A DNA stretch of 60,500 nucleotides from Ruminococcus sp. (lineage in GTDB: Bacteria; Bacillota; Clostridia; Oscillospirales; Acutalibacteraceae), in the NCBI GenBank assembly GCA_022510955.1, contig JAFLSM010000008.1:1-60500 (forward strand), in the 5' to 3' direction. Both the position numbers and the translations under genes were made by a program. Each line of letters opens with the position of its first letter. Within the stretch, counting starts at the first letter, position 1. This document shows, in pieces, positions 26,890 through 36,995 of this stretch. Under the pieces are notes generated by a model. The model saw only the letters and a program-made list of their open reading frames with translations, had not been told where the DNA came from and made no database searches.

Positions 26890-28188
26890 TCAAATATCGT
26901 TTCTAACAATATCTTCATAGCTTTCGCGCTTGATAATAACTCTTGACTCTCCGTTGTTTACCATAACCATTGCAGGTCTTGGAATTCTATTGTAATTTGA
27001 AGCCATTGAATAGTTGTATGCACCTGTTGAAAGAACAGCAAGAGTATCGCCAACCTCAACTTCAGCAACCTTTGTGTGTTCTTGAACAAGGTCACCGCTT
27101 TCACAGCATTTGCCTGCTACTGTAACGATTTCTGTTGCTTCCTTGTCAGCTTTGCTTGCATTCACAACAGTATAAGCTGATTGATACAAAGCATAGCGGA
27201 TATTATCGGTCATACCGCCATCAACTGAAACATAGGTTCTTACATCAGGAATATTCTTTTTACCGCCTACTGTATAGAGTGTTATACCTGCTTCGCCTGC
27301 GATTGAACGACCCGGCTCGATATAGATGTATGGTACAGGAAGATTATGTTCTTTTGCCTTTGCTTTTACCGCCTCAGATACCTTTTCCATATAGTTTTCA
27401 TATGGTACAGGCTCATCTTCTTCTGTGTACATAATACCGAAACCGCCGCCGAGGTTAAGCTCTGTAATTACAACATTAAGTTCATCCTTGATCTTACCCA
27501 TAAAGTCAAGCATAATTTCTGCTGCTGTTACGAACGGGTCAATATCAAAAATCTGTGAACCAATGTGGCAGTGAAGTTCTTTGAGAGCAACATTATTATA
27601 TGTAAGTGCCTTTTTAACTGCCTCAAAAGCCTCTCCTGTTTCAAGAGCAAAACCAAATTTTGAATCAATTTGACCTGTTCTTATAAAGTTGTGAGTATGA
27701 GCATCCACACCTGGCTTTATTCTAAAGGAAATATTTGCGACTACTCCTTTTTCCTCAGCAATTTGATTAATAAGCTCAAGCTCATAGAGATTGTCAACAA
27801 CAAACTTTCCTACTTTTGAATCAAGTGCAAAACGTATTTCATCAGCAGTCTTGTTATTGCCGTGAAAATGTACTTTTTCCATCGGAAAACCTGCCTGAAC
27901 AGCAGTATAGATTTCGCCACCAGATACTACATCAAGGCCAAGACCTTCTTCATTTGCAATTCTACACATTTCTTTGCAAGAAAGTGCCTTGCTTGCATAA
28001 AGAGGCATACCGTTGCCGTCATAAAACTTTTTAAATGAATTCACATATGAACGGCAAGTTTCTCTTATAGTAGTCTCATCAAGAACATAAAGTGGTGTAC
28101 CATACTTTTTAGCAAGATCAACTGTATCACAACCACCAATAGTCAGATGACCCTTTTCATTTACATTAAGACAATCATTTACAAACAT
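26890..28188 (-). CDS. lysA: diaminopimelate decarboxylase
   Basis: This 432-aa fold-type III PLP enzyme makes L-lysine from meso-diaminopimelate. The PLP lysine is Lys67 in YASKA. HCHIGSQIF, ELNLGGGFGI and EPGRSIAGEAG are the conserved barrel motifs, and CESGDL near the C terminus holds the catalytic Cys region from the partner subunit. The length is normal. It is the last gene after lon and engB, only 4 bases from engB, and ends in a strong terminator. Its place behind a protease and a GTPase gene is not functionally informative. Confidence 0.96.
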   Translation of the reverse strand: MFVNDCLNVNEKGHLTIGGCDTVDLAKKYGTPLYVLDETTIRETCRSYVNSFKKFYDGNGMPLYASKALSCKEMCRIANEEGLGLDVVSGGEIYTAVQAGFPMEKVHFHGNNKTADEIRFALDSKVGKFVVDNLYELELINQIAEEKGVVANISFRIKPGVDAHTHNFIRTGQIDSKFGFALETGEAFEAVKKALTYNNVALKELHCHIGSQIFDIDPFVTAAEIMLDFMGKIKDELNVVITELNLGGGFGIMYTEEDEPVPYENYMEKVSEAVKAKAKEHNLPVPYIYIEPGRSIAGEAGITLYTVGGKKNIPDVRTYVSVDGGMTDNIRYALYQSAYTVVNASKADKEATEIVTVAGKCCESGDLVQEHTKVAEVEVGDTLAVLSTGAYNYSMASNYNRIPRPAMVMVNNGESRVIIKRESYEDIVRNDI

Positions 28189-28192
28189 TTTA

Positions 28193-28795
28193 TCATACCT
28201 CCGATTTAATTAAAGAATTTACGGATTCTTCAATCAGTTTTTTTACCTCATCATTTCCAAAGCCCGTTTGCGCTGAAAATGGAATCAGCTTGATATCCTC
28301 AATAGTACTGAAAATATCCTTATAATACTCAATTTGCTTTTCATACTGCGTTTTCTTAAGCTTATCGCTCTTTGTCAACACAACAGCAAAATTATATCCG
28401 TTTCTATAAAGAAAATCAACCATATTAAGATCATCATCTGTTGGCGGATGACGCAAATCAAGGATTTGAATAATAAGCGCACGTTTTCGTTGTTGAGCAA
28501 AATATCCCTCAACAAGGCTCGCCCAACGCTCCTTTTCAACTTTTGAAACCTTTGCGTATCCATATCCCGGCAGGTCAACAAGGCGAAATTCTTTTAGCTT
28601 ATAAAAATTAATTGTAGCAGTTTTGCCCGGTTGAGAACTGACCCTTGCAAGAGCCTTTCGCTGAACAAGCTTGTTGATTAGAGATGATTTACCAACATTT
28701 GAGTGACCCGAAAAAACAATCTCCGGCATATCAGACTCAGGCAGCTGATCTACTAATCCTGCGGCAAATTCAAAGCACACTTCGTTAAAATTCAT
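28193..28795 (-). CDS. engB: ribosome biogenesis GTPase EngB/YsxC
   Basis: This 200-aa TRAFAC GTPase is needed for late assembly of the 50S subunit. Motifs are GHSNVGKSSL (G1, about residue 31), GKTATINFY (G2), DLPGYGYA (G3) and TKSDK (G4). I prefer the ATG at 28795, because the GGGG-type site before it is 9 bases away and only about 3 from the ATG at 28801. The gene follows lon by 12 bases, the usual Firmicutes lon-engB order. Confidence 0.96.
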   Translation of the reverse strand: MNFNEVCFEFAAGLVDQLPESDMPEIVFSGHSNVGKSSLINKLVQRKALARVSSQPGKTATINFYKLKEFRLVDLPGYGYAKVSKVEKERWASLVEGYFAQQRKRALIIQILDLRHPPTDDDLNMVDFLYRNGYNFAVVLTKSDKLKKTQYEKQIEYYKDIFSTIEDIKLIPFSAQTGFGNDEVKKLIEESVNSLIKSEV

Positions 28796-28807
28796 AAACA
28801 TTCACCC

Positions 28808-31219
28808 CTATTGCCTTATTGCTGTTGCAGGAGTATCAGAACTTACAGGAATAATATTAATTTTATTCCACTCCTTTTGCTCAACCTTATTTGTACCCTT
28901 TACCGCGATTGAAATAATTTCAGAAAAGCTTTCAACCGGAATAAAACTGACATTTTCTTTTACAACATCGTCGACATCTTCAAGATCTGGTTCATTCGCT
29001 TTTGGGATTATAACAGTCTTTATTCCGTTCTTATAAGCAGCCATACTTTTTTCTTTTAGTCCACCTATTGGAAGAACTTTTCCTCTGAGGGTAATTTCAC
29101 CAGTCATTGCAATGTCATGTCTGACAGCATTTAACGACAAAGCAGAATAAATCGCTGTTGCCATAGTTACACCTGCCGAAGGGCCATCCTTTGGAACAGC
29201 ACCCTCAGGAGCGTGAATATGAATGTCCTTAGTTTTATAAAAATCGCTGTCAATATTAAGCACATTTGAGTGACTTCTGATGCATGTAATTGCGATTTTT
29301 GCAGACTCCTGCATAACATCACCGAGCGAGCCTGTAAGCTCAATTTTGCCTGCGCCGTCCATTATTGCAACCTCAATCGGAAGCAGTTCACCGCCAACCG
29401 AAGTCCATGCAAGACCGTTTACCACTCCGATTTCATCATCTTTTGAATAAGAATCAGGCAAATACTTTTTGTGTCCAAGTATATCTGCGACTACTATATC
29501 ATCAATTTTGAAAAGCTCTTCCTGCTCCTCAAGTTTTTTAACAGCACACTTTCTAAGAATAGAGCCAATTACTCTTTCAAGAGTTCTAACTCCTGCCTCA
29601 CGAGTGTAGAAGTCAATAATATCATAAAGTGCCTTTTTGGTAAATTTTACTTCCTTTGCAGTAAATCCGCATTTTTTTAACTGTTTCGGAACAAGATGTT
29701 TTTTAGCAATCTGTAACTTTTCTTCCCTTGTGTAGCTGTTAAGTTCTATTATTTCCATTCTGTCACGCAGTGGTGCAGGAATCGCCCCCACATCATTTGC
29801 CGTTGTAATAAACATAACTTTTGACAAATCAAAAGGGATATCAATATAATGATCAATAAACTTGCTATTTTGCTCGCTGTCGAGTACTTCAAGAAGTGCA
29901 GATGTAGGATCTCCCTTGTAATCAGAAGCAAGCTTGTCAATTTCATCAAGAATAAGTACAGGATTATTCGTGCGGGCATTTTGAATTGCCGAGATAATCC
30001 TGCCAGGCATTGAACCAATATATGTACGCCTGTGTCCTCTGATTTCAGCTTCATCATGAACACCACCAAGCGCAATTCTCTGGCTTTCTCTGCCAATAGA
30101 TTTTGCGATAGACTGTGCTATTGAGGTTTTACCAACACCCGGAGGTCCTGCAAGACAAATAATCTGTCCGCTTCTATTTTCGCTCAAATGCTTGACTGCA
30201 AGTTCTTCAATGATTCTTTCCTTGATTTTATCAAGTCCATAGTGACTCTTTTCAAGCTCTTTTCTAACTCTTTGTATAGTAAACTTGTCCTTTGAAGATA
30301 CATTCCACGGTAAATCGACAACCATATCAAGATATGATCTAATTACTGCCGCTTCTTGAGCGCCAAACGGCAATTTGGCAAGTTTTTGACATTCCTTGAC
30401 CAATATATCGGTTGATTTATCATCAAGATTTAGCTCGAGTATTCTTTCAGCATATTCATTGGCTTCATCAGCAGGACTTTCGTCTTCACCAAGCTCCTGC
30501 TCTATGATTTTTTTCTGCTCACGCATAAAATAATCACGCTGATTTTCGTCAATTCTTTCACGAGCCTTTTTCATTATTTCTTCTTCAATCTTTAAGACAT
30601 AATTCTCATTAATCAGAACATCAAGCACTGATTCAAGTCGATCAATTTCATCAAAAATGTCAAGTATAGACTGTTTTACATGATAGTCTAGAATCAAATT
30701 TGAGGCAATAAAATCTGCAAGTTCACCCGGACGCTTACAAAGTGCAACCTTAAAAATAATGTCAGAAGGCATTTTGGGTGAAATATCAAGATACTTCTCA
30801 AATTCTTTTTTTACTGTTCGCATCAAAGCAGAAGAATGTGAAGTAAGAGGTAACTTCTTTTCTTCCTGATTTATACAAACCTCTGCCATAAGGCATTTTT
30901 CATCAAAGACAGGCGAAACGACACTCGCTCTGTATTGTCCCTCAATGACAATTCGAGTTGTATTTTCAGGCTGCTTTAAAACCTGAACAATCTTTGCAAT
31001 AACACCTGTTGAATATAAATCAAGAACAGACGGCTCATTCTGAGTAGTATCCTTTTGAGCTGCAAGAAAAATAAGCTGATTATTCTTCATTGCTTTATTT
31101 ATTGCGGCAATGCTCTTTTTTCTTCCCACATCAAAATGAATAAGAGTTTTAGGAAAAACAACTAAACCTCTGAGCGGCAGAACAGGAATAATATCATTGC
31201 CTGTAACATCTAAACTCAT
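28808..31219 (-). CDS. lon: ATP-dependent protease Lon
   Basis: This 803-aa cytosolic AAA+ serine protease degrades misfolded and regulatory proteins. The N-terminal Lon substrate domain begins IPVLPLRGLVVFP. The AAA+ module has GPPGVGKTS, LILDEIDKL and the sensor regions. The C-terminal protease domain has GPSAGVTMATA with the catalytic Ser, and GGLKEKSMAA with the Lys of the dyad. The ATG at 31219 has AAAGGA 7 bases upstream; a TTG at 31225 is less likely. It is the first gene of lon-engB-lysA. The space in front of it holds the clpX terminator and repeat copy D; no clear -35/-10 pair was found. Confidence 0.97.
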   Translation of the reverse strand: MSLDVTGNDIIPVLPLRGLVVFPKTLIHFDVGRKKSIAAINKAMKNNQLIFLAAQKDTTQNEPSVLDLYSTGVIAKIVQVLKQPENTTRIVIEGQYRASVVSPVFDEKCLMAEVCINQEEKKLPLTSHSSALMRTVKKEFEKYLDISPKMPSDIIFKVALCKRPGELADFIASNLILDYHVKQSILDIFDEIDRLESVLDVLINENYVLKIEEEIMKKARERIDENQRDYFMREQKKIIEQELGEDESPADEANEYAERILELNLDDKSTDILVKECQKLAKLPFGAQEAAVIRSYLDMVVDLPWNVSSKDKFTIQRVRKELEKSHYGLDKIKERIIEELAVKHLSENRSGQIICLAGPPGVGKTSIAQSIAKSIGRESQRIALGGVHDEAEIRGHRRTYIGSMPGRIISAIQNARTNNPVLILDEIDKLASDYKGDPTSALLEVLDSEQNSKFIDHYIDIPFDLSKVMFITTANDVGAIPAPLRDRMEIIELNSYTREEKLQIAKKHLVPKQLKKCGFTAKEVKFTKKALYDIIDFYTREAGVRTLERVIGSILRKCAVKKLEEQEELFKIDDIVVADILGHKKYLPDSYSKDDEIGVVNGLAWTSVGGELLPIEVAIMDGAGKIELTGSLGDVMQESAKIAITCIRSHSNVLNIDSDFYKTKDIHIHAPEGAVPKDGPSAGVTMATAIYSALSLNAVRHDIAMTGEITLRGKVLPIGGLKEKSMAAYKNGIKTVIIPKANEPDLEDVDDVVKENVSFIPVESFSEIISIAVKGTNKVEQKEWNKINIIPVSSDTPATAIRQ

Positions 31220-31251
31220 AGTCAAATCCTTTCTAAAGGTAATTAGAACTG

Positions 31252-31345
31252 AAATAGCAGTCGGTGAGCTACAGCAATCCGAGCATACAGTACCATATAA
31301 AACGGTCTTTTGTGCTCTACTGCTTACAAACAGTTTCCAATAAAG
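31252..31345 (-). repeat. dispersed intergenic element, copy D
   Basis: Minus-strand sequence starts CTTTATTGGAAACTG, contains CCGTTTTATATGGTACTG and GCTCGGATTGCTGTAG, and ends CACCGACTGC. The 4-bp stem (31269-31272/31283-31286) is imperfect here. It begins three bases after the T-tract of the clpX terminator and lies in front of lon, in its sense direction. Confidence 0.8.
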
Positions 31346-31350
31346 TGAAA

Positions 31351-31379
31351 AAAGCTGTATTGAATTGCAATACAGCTTT
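31351..31379 (-). terminator. clpX terminator
   Basis: A 12-bp perfect stem (AAAGCTGTATTG / CAATACAGCTTT) with a 5-nt loop, followed on the minus strand by further T. It ends the tig-clpP-clpX transcript. Confidence 0.9.
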
Positions 31380-31449
31380 AATACAAATTTTAAGACGCTG
31401 TGTTACGCTTTGACGCCTCATTGCATCTTATTAATCATTGATAGTGCAA

Positions 31450-32715
31450 TTAATTCTGACGAGTAATGATTGGGTCAGTATCTCCTGTAATAACATCTTT
31501 TGTTATTACAATCTTTGTGATTGACTCATCAGATGGAGTTTCAAACATAAGCGGAGTAAGAATCCCCTCAATGATACCTCTCAGTCCTCTTGCACCTGTC
31601 TTTTGTTCCTGAGCCTTGTGTGCAATTTCTTTTAAAGCATCCTTTTCAAATTCAAGTTCAACACCATCAAGCTCAAAAAGCTTTTTATACTGCTGAACTA
31701 TTGAATTTTTAGGTACAGTCAAAATTTGAACAAGTGCTTCTGTATCAAGACCACTAAGTGCCGTAATGACAGGAAGTCTGCCAATAAGCTCCGGAATAAT
31801 ACCGTATTTAACAATATCATGTGCAGTTACTTCCTTCATCCAATCCGTTTCATCAAGTTCCTGCTTTGCTTGAACAAGTGATTCAAAACCTATTGTAGAT
31901 GAACCTTTGCGTTTTTCAACAATCTTTTCAAGACCATCAAATGCACCACCGCAAATGAACAAAATATTCTTAGTGTCAATCTGCAAAAATTCCTGTTGCG
32001 GGTGTTTTCTGCCTCCCTGCGGAGGAACATTTGCTACTGTACCCTCAACAATTTTAAGTAAAGCCTGCTGAACTCCCTCACCACTTACATCACGCGTAAT
32101 TGACGGATTCTCAGACTTTCTCGCAATTTTATCAATTTCGTCAATATAGATAATACCTCTTTCGGCTTTTTCTATATCAAAATCGGCAGCCTGAATAAGC
32201 TTGAGAAGGATATTTTCTACATCCTCTCCAACATATCCTGCCTCAGTAAGAGTTGTTGCGTCGGCAATGGCAAAAGGAACATCAAGAGCCTGTGCAAGTG
32301 TTTGTGCAAGCAAAGTTTTGCCAACACCTGTAGGACCAAGCAAAAGTACATTACTCTTTGCAAACTCAACTGATTCATCATTTGCAAAAGCCCTTTTATA
32401 ATGATTATAAACGGCTACGCTGAGTGTAATCTTTGCTTTATCCTGACCAATTACATATTCATCAAGAATAGCCTTGATTTCTTTTGGCTTTAAAAGCATG
32501 TCAAATGATGTCAAAGCGTTTTCTTGCTGCATATGCGGATAGTACGCTTTATTTTTATTATCCATTTGACTTGAAAAATCAAGCATATTCATACAGAGTT
32601 CGACGCACTGGTCACAAATATAACCTTCTTTGCCTTCAAACATACGACCAACCATTTCCTCCGGTTTGCCGCAAAAAGAACAATACACATCCATGCTATT
32701 GTGCTTATTAGCCAT
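31450..32715 (-). CDS. clpX: Clp protease ATP-binding subunit ClpX
   Basis: This 421-aa AAA+ unfoldase feeds ClpP. An N-terminal C4 zinc finger (CSFC...CDQC, about residues 13-39) recognises substrates. The AAA+ domain has [17 protein letters not shown] and the sensor-2 GARGLR. The IGF-type loop that docks on ClpP is seen in STIGFES. The length is normal. It follows clpP by 15 bases and is last in the tig-clpP-clpX operon. Confidence 0.97.
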   Translation of the reverse strand: MANKHNSMDVYCSFCGKPEEMVGRMFEGKEGYICDQCVELCMNMLDFSSQMDNKNKAYYPHMQQENALTSFDMLLKPKEIKAILDEYVIGQDKAKITLSVAVYNHYKRAFANDESVEFAKSNVLLLGPTGVGKTLLAQTLAQALDVPFAIADATTLTEAGYVGEDVENILLKLIQAADFDIEKAERGIIYIDEIDKIARKSENPSITRDVSGEGVQQALLKIVEGTVANVPPQGGRKHPQQEFLQIDTKNILFICGGAFDGLEKIVEKRKGSSTIGFESLVQAKQELDETDWMKEVTAHDIVKYGIIPELIGRLPVITALSGLDTEALVQILTVPKNSIVQQYKKLFELDGVELEFEKDALKEIAHKAQEQKTGARGLRGIIEGILTPLMFETPSDESITKIVITKDVITGDTDPIITRQN

Positions 32716-32730
32716 TAGCCATTCCTCACC

Positions 32731-33312
32731 TTATCTTTTTTCAATTACCTTGTCAATAAGACCATATTCAAGAGCCTGCTGTGCAGTCATAAAATTATCA
32801 CGGTTGGTATCCCTTGCAATGACATCAATAGGCTGACCTGTATTGTCAGCAAGAATTTTGTTAAGACGATGTTTAATGTCAAGAATATGCTTGGTATGAA
32901 TTTCCATATCTGTTGCCTGACCCTGTGCACCGCCAGAAGGCTGATGAATCATAATATCACTGTTTGGAAGAGCTAATCTCTTGCCCTTTGTTCCTGCAGC
33001 AAGAAGGAAAGCACCCATACTTGCTGCCATACCCATGCAGATAGTAGAAACATCACATTTAATATAGTTCATAGTGTCATAAATGGCAAATCCATCTGTA
33101 ACACTGCCACCCGGGCTGTTAATATAAAGACTGATATCCTTTGTTGGATCCTGGCTTTCAAGATAAAGTAACTGTGCTACAACAACGCTTGCGCTTGCAC
33201 TGTTTACTTCTTCGTTGAGCATAATAATTCTGTCATTTAAAAGACGAGAATAAATGTCGTAAGAGCGTTCTCCTCTGTTTGTTTGTTCAACAACATATGG
33301 TACTAATGCCAT
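32731..33312 (-). CDS. clpP: Clp protease proteolytic subunit ClpP
   Basis: This 193-aa serine protease forms the 14-subunit chamber used by ClpX. The catalytic Ser is in [11 protein letters not shown] and the His in [12 protein letters not shown]; the Asp lies in the final third, near TNRDNFM. The N-terminal region [22 protein letters not shown] is typical. The gene lies between tig and clpX, and the order tig-clpP-clpX suggests co-expression of chaperone and protease. Confidence 0.97.
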   Translation of the reverse strand: MALVPYVVEQTNRGERSYDIYSRLLNDRIIMLNEEVNSASASVVVAQLLYLESQDPTKDISLYINSPGGSVTDGFAIYDTMNYIKCDVSTICMGMAASMGAFLLAAGTKGKRLALPNSDIMIHQPSGGAQGQATDMEIHTKHILDIKHRLNKILADNTGQPIDVIARDTNRDNFMTAQQALEYGLIDKVIEKR

Positions 33313-33370
33313 TTAATCATAACCTTTCTAAAATAATAATTGACAGAAAACGAAATTGTATTCACATGAA

Positions 33371-34651
33371 TTATTTAATTACAGCATTATCCTTTACAAG
33401 CTTAAGAGCCTTTTCAACCTTGATGTCCTCTGTGAGTGATTCCTCAGGAATTGCAGCCTTAACCTGCTCAACTTCCATCCTGTAGTTTTCAGCAATCTTC
33501 TTATATTCTTCTTCTAAATCATCAGCAGATACTTCAATGTTCTCTTTTCTTGCAACTGTTTCAAGAGAAAGTCTCAACTTAACTCTCTTTTCAGCCTCAT
33601 CCTTGTACATATCTTTAAGGCTGTTTGGATCCATACCCATATACTGCATATATGTATTCATATCAAGACCCTGTGAGCGTAAACGCATATCAAACTCACG
33701 AACCATTTCGTTAGCCTGATTTTCATACATAGCCTCAGGGATTTCACCCTCTAAAAGCTCCATAAGCTTTTCAGAAATCTGATTGTCAACATCTTTTTCA
33801 GCTTCATCAGCAAGACGATTAGCAACAGTTTCCTTGAGCTCCTCTTTCCACTCGTCAAGAGTTTCTTTATCTGTTACATCCTTTACAAATTCATCGTCAA
33901 CTTCTGGAAGCTCAGTTGTCTTAATCTCGTGAAGAACAATCTTAAATTCAGCATCCTTACCCTTGAGTTCCTCAGCCTGATAGTCCTCAGGGAACTTAAC
34001 ATTGATACTAAATTCTTCACCAGTTTTATGACCTACAATCTGCTCTTCAAAACCTGGAATAAAGTTACCTGAACCAATCTTAAGGTTATAGTTCTCAGCT
34101 TTTCCACCTTCAAAAGCAACACCGTCAGTAAAACCTTCAAAGTCAATTACAGCTGTATCGCCGTTCTCGCAAGCTCTGTCTTCAACAGTAACCATTCTTG
34201 AGTTACGCTCACGAATCTTCTCAATTTCAGCGTCAACGAGTTCGTCAGTAACTTCTGTTGACTTCTTTTCAACCTCAATACCTTTGTAATTGTCAATTTC
34301 CATAGTAGGCTTAACGATTACATTTGTCTTGAAAGTAAAGCCTTCCTTAGAAGCTTCAATAGCTTCGAGTGACTCAACTTTAACAATTTCTACGCCTGCT
34401 TCTTTAGCAGCATCATAAAGAGCATCCGGGTAGCAGTCCTGCATAGCATCCTCATAGAATACTTCTGAACCGTACATCTTTTCAACAACTGCTCTTGGAG
34501 CTTTACCCTTTCTAAAGCCCTGAATATTAATATTCTTAACCTGCTTTTTATATACTGCATTTACGGCTTTCTCAAATGTTTCACCGTCAACACTTACTAC
34601 CAATTCATATGAATTAGCTTGTTCCTTTTTTGTACTTTCCTTTAATGCCAT
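33371..34651 (-). CDS. tig: trigger factor (ribosome-associated chaperone)
   Basis: This 426-aa chaperone and prolyl isomerase sits at the ribosome exit tunnel. The N-terminal ribosome-binding domain has the signature GFRKGKAP (about 40-47). The central FKBP-like domain has DTAVIDFEGFTDG and FSINVKFPEDY, and a helical C-terminal chaperone domain follows. I chose the ATG at 34651, since GGAGG precedes it by 8 bases; an upstream frame extension has no site. A TTGGCA/TATAAT promoter lies 40 bases upstream, and the clp genes follow. Confidence 0.97.
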   Translation of the reverse strand: MALKESTKKEQANSYELVVSVDGETFEKAVNAVYKKQVKNINIQGFRKGKAPRAVVEKMYGSEVFYEDAMQDCYPDALYDAAKEAGVEIVKVESLEAIEASKEGFTFKTNVIVKPTMEIDNYKGIEVEKKSTEVTDELVDAEIEKIRERNSRMVTVEDRACENGDTAVIDFEGFTDGVAFEGGKAENYNLKIGSGNFIPGFEEQIVGHKTGEEFSINVKFPEDYQAEELKGKDAEFKIVLHEIKTTELPEVDDEFVKDVTDKETLDEWKEELKETVANRLADEAEKDVDNQISEKLMELLEGEIPEAMYENQANEMVREFDMRLRSQGLDMNTYMQYMGMDPNSLKDMYKDEAEKRVKLRLSLETVARKENIEVSADDLEEEYKKIAENYRMEVEQVKAAIPEESLTEDIKVEKALKLVKDNAVIK

Positions 34652-34689
34652 TGTAATTTCCTCCAATGTGATTTTATAATTATCGCTTT

Positions 34690-34718
34690 ATTATATCATA
34701 ATACAAACCATTTGCCAA
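34690..34718 (-). promoter_or_regulatory. predicted promoter of tig-clpP-clpX
   Basis: On the minus strand TTGGCA (34713-34718), 17 bases and a perfect TATAAT (34690-34695) with a TGA extended -10. No CtsR- or CIRCE-like repeat was seen. Confidence 0.75.
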
Positions 34719-34732
34719 TAGATAAATCAAAA

Positions 34733-35422
34733 TTATCGTACAAGCATAGGTATAAAAGACAATTTATCACAAGATATAAGCTTTAATTCAACACCTTTGT
34801 AATTACCTTCAAAGGCATTCTTAAAATTCTTAGCCCCGTGAATGTGTCCATAGTAGCATTTTTTGATGTTATACTCAAGCAATACATCAAAAATTTCTTT
34901 ACATTCTGTACAATTATAATATGGCGGATAGTGCATAAACACTATTGGCTCCTTACCTGTTTTGAGAGCAGTTTCAATAGAGGTTCTCAGTCTTCCAACC
35001 TCACGGTTCAGAACCTTGATATCCTCAGGAGTGTCATTTTCCAAAAACCAGCCTCTCGTACCGCAAACCGCATAATCTCCGCAAACATAAGAATTATTAA
35101 ACAGAACGGAAATAGAATTAAGATTATTTTTAATCAGAAATTTGTCAATTTTACTCTTTGTTGCCCACCAATAGTCGTGATTGCCCTTCAAAAATATCTT
35201 TTTTCCGGGCAAGTTTTCAATCCATTGGAAATCTATCAGAGTTTGTTCAAGCTTCATTGCCCAGGAAATATCACCGGCGACAACTACTGTATCGTCATCA
35301 TCAATTAACCTAAGCCAATTATTTTTCAGTCTGCTAACATAATCATTCCATCCGGCAAAGATATCCATTGGCTTGTCTTCGCCGAGTGAAAGATGCAGAT
35401 CAGCTATTGCAAACAAGGCCAT
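34733..35422 (-). CDS. calcineurin-like metallophosphoesterase
   Basis: This 229-aa cytosolic phosphoesterase shows the two-metal motifs in order: DLHL at residues 8-11 (DxH), GDISW (GD), KGNHDYW (GNHD), then HYPPYY and GHIHG (GHxH). Substrate unknown; the family includes nucleotide and phosphoprotein phosphatases. Its ATG overlaps the thrC stop by one base (TAATG), so the two genes are translationally coupled. There is no obvious link to threonine synthesis. Confidence 0.88.
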   Translation of the reverse strand: MALFAIADLHLSLGEDKPMDIFAGWNDYVSRLKNNWLRLIDDDDTVVVAGDISWAMKLEQTLIDFQWIENLPGKKIFLKGNHDYWWATKSKIDKFLIKNNLNSISVLFNNSYVCGDYAVCGTRGWFLENDTPEDIKVLNREVGRLRTSIETALKTGKEPIVFMHYPPYYNCTECKEIFDVLLEYNIKKCYYGHIHGAKNFKNAFEGNYKGVELKLISCDKLSFIPMLVR

Positions 35423-36930
35423 TATTCAATTCCAAGCGCAGAAAGAACATAACTTTCCATCTCATTTGATTCTGTAACATCAGAAAAACGAGATACTTTA
35501 TTTCTGAGATTTGCAAGAGGTGCAGGAACAGGAGTTTTTGAAATATCATTAAGTACATCAACTATATCAAATTCATCCTGTGAAATCTCAGTATTAGGTG
35601 CAATAGCCTCCAAAACAGCTTTAGAGAACTTGTAAGGACTTGCAGTTGAAGCGATTACAGTAGGTGTTGTATCACCTGTCTTTTCAACATACTGCTCATA
35701 AACATTAATTGCAACTGCTGTATGAGTATCACAAAGATAATTCTGTTCTTTAAACATTTTGCTGATTGTAGCTTTAGTCTGAGCATCATCGCAGTAGCCG
35801 CCGAAGAACTTTTCATTAATTACAGCTTTTACTTCGTCACTAACTTCATATTTACCCTCAGATTTAAGAGCATCCATCCAACCTTTAACAGTTTTATCAT
35901 TATTTCCCGAAAGCTTGTAAAGCAAACGCTCAAGGTTGCTTGAAACAAGTATATCCATTGACGGAGAAATTGTTGTATAGAATTGTCTGTTCTTATCATA
36001 CACGCCTGTATTGATAAAGTCAGTCAAAACATTATTAGAATTTGAAGCACAAATAAATTTTGCGATTGGAAGTCCCATAAGACTTGCATAATATGCAGCA
36101 AGAATATTACCGAAGTTTCCGGTAGGAACAACAACATTCATTTTATCGCCAAGTTCAATTTTCCCCTCATTTACCATATCGCAGTATGACGATACATAGT
36201 AAACAATCTGAGGAAGAAGTCTGCCCCAGTTGATTGAGTTTGCGGAAGAGAAAAGCATATTATTTTCTGCAAGTTTTTCACTAACTGACGGAGTTGTAAA
36301 AATCTTTTTAACACCGGTTTGTGCATCGTCAAAATTACCCTTGATTGCACAAACAGTAACATTATTACCGTCCTGAGTATTCATCTGGTGCTTTTGCATT
36401 GGGCTTACACCATCAACAGGATAAAATACAATAATTTTTGTATTATTAACATCCTTAAAACCTTCAAGAGCTGCCTTGCCTGTGTCACCTGATGTAGCAA
36501 CAAGAATGACTGCAGTCTTGCCGTCATAAGTCTTCTTAAGAGACTTTGTAAGAAGATGAGGCAAAATCTGAAGAGCCATATCCTTAAAAGCGCATGTAGG
36601 ACCATGCCAAAGCTCAAGAATGTTAAGTTCCTTTCCGTCAAGATTACAAAAAGTAAGCGGAGCAGGATTATTACCACCGAATTTTTCAGTAGCATAAGCC
36701 TTTTCTACACATTCATCGATTTCTTCAGCTGTAAAGTCAGTGAGAAAATCAGAAAATACTTTTTTTGCTCTGCCTTTATAATCTTTCTTTAAAAGAGATT
36801 GTAAGGTCGCTTCATCATACTCAGGAAATTCCTGTGGCACAAATAATCCGCCGTCTTTTGAAATTCCCTGTGAAATTGCCTGTGCAGAAGATACAACCTC
36901 TGCTGCATTTTGAGTGCTGTTGTATAACAT
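35422..36930 (-). CDS. thrC: threonine synthase
   Basis: This 502-aa fold-type II PLP enzyme converts O-phosphohomoserine to L-threonine. The PLP Lys lies in GPTCAFKDMALQ (about residue 115) and the Gly-rich phosphate loop is PTGNFGN. Length and motifs fit the longer bacterial ThrC type (E. coli-like, with an N-terminal Y-containing cap) rather than the short Bacillus form. AAGGA precedes the ATG. The promoter lies at the end of the upstream dipeptidase gene, and no T-box was seen in the short leader. No hom or thrB gene is in the window. Confidence 0.95.
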   Translation of the reverse strand: MLYNSTQNAAEVVSSAQAISQGISKDGGLFVPQEFPEYDEATLQSLLKKDYKGRAKKVFSDFLTDFTAEEIDECVEKAYATEKFGGNNPAPLTFCNLDGKELNILELWHGPTCAFKDMALQILPHLLTKSLKKTYDGKTAVILVATSGDTGKAALEGFKDVNNTKIIVFYPVDGVSPMQKHQMNTQDGNNVTVCAIKGNFDDAQTGVKKIFTTPSVSEKLAENNMLFSSANSINWGRLLPQIVYYVSSYCDMVNEGKIELGDKMNVVVPTGNFGNILAAYYASLMGLPIAKFICASNSNNVLTDFINTGVYDKNRQFYTTISPSMDILVSSNLERLLYKLSGNNDKTVKGWMDALKSEGKYEVSDEVKAVINEKFFGGYCDDAQTKATISKMFKEQNYLCDTHTAVAINVYEQYVEKTGDTTPTVIASTASPYKFSKAVLEAIAPNTEISQDEFDIVDVLNDISKTPVPAPLANLRNKVSRFSDVTESNEMESYVLSALGIE

Positions 36931-36966
36931 TGAAATCTTCCTTTCAAATGACTTTAAACATCAAAT

Positions 36967-36995
36967 ATTTTACTACATTATTTGCTAAATGTCAA
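36967..36995 (-). promoter_or_regulatory. predicted thrC promoter
   Basis: On the minus strand TTGACA (36990-36995), a 17-base spacer and TAAAAT (36967-36972). The -35 box is inside the last codons of the dipeptidase gene. Confidence 0.7.
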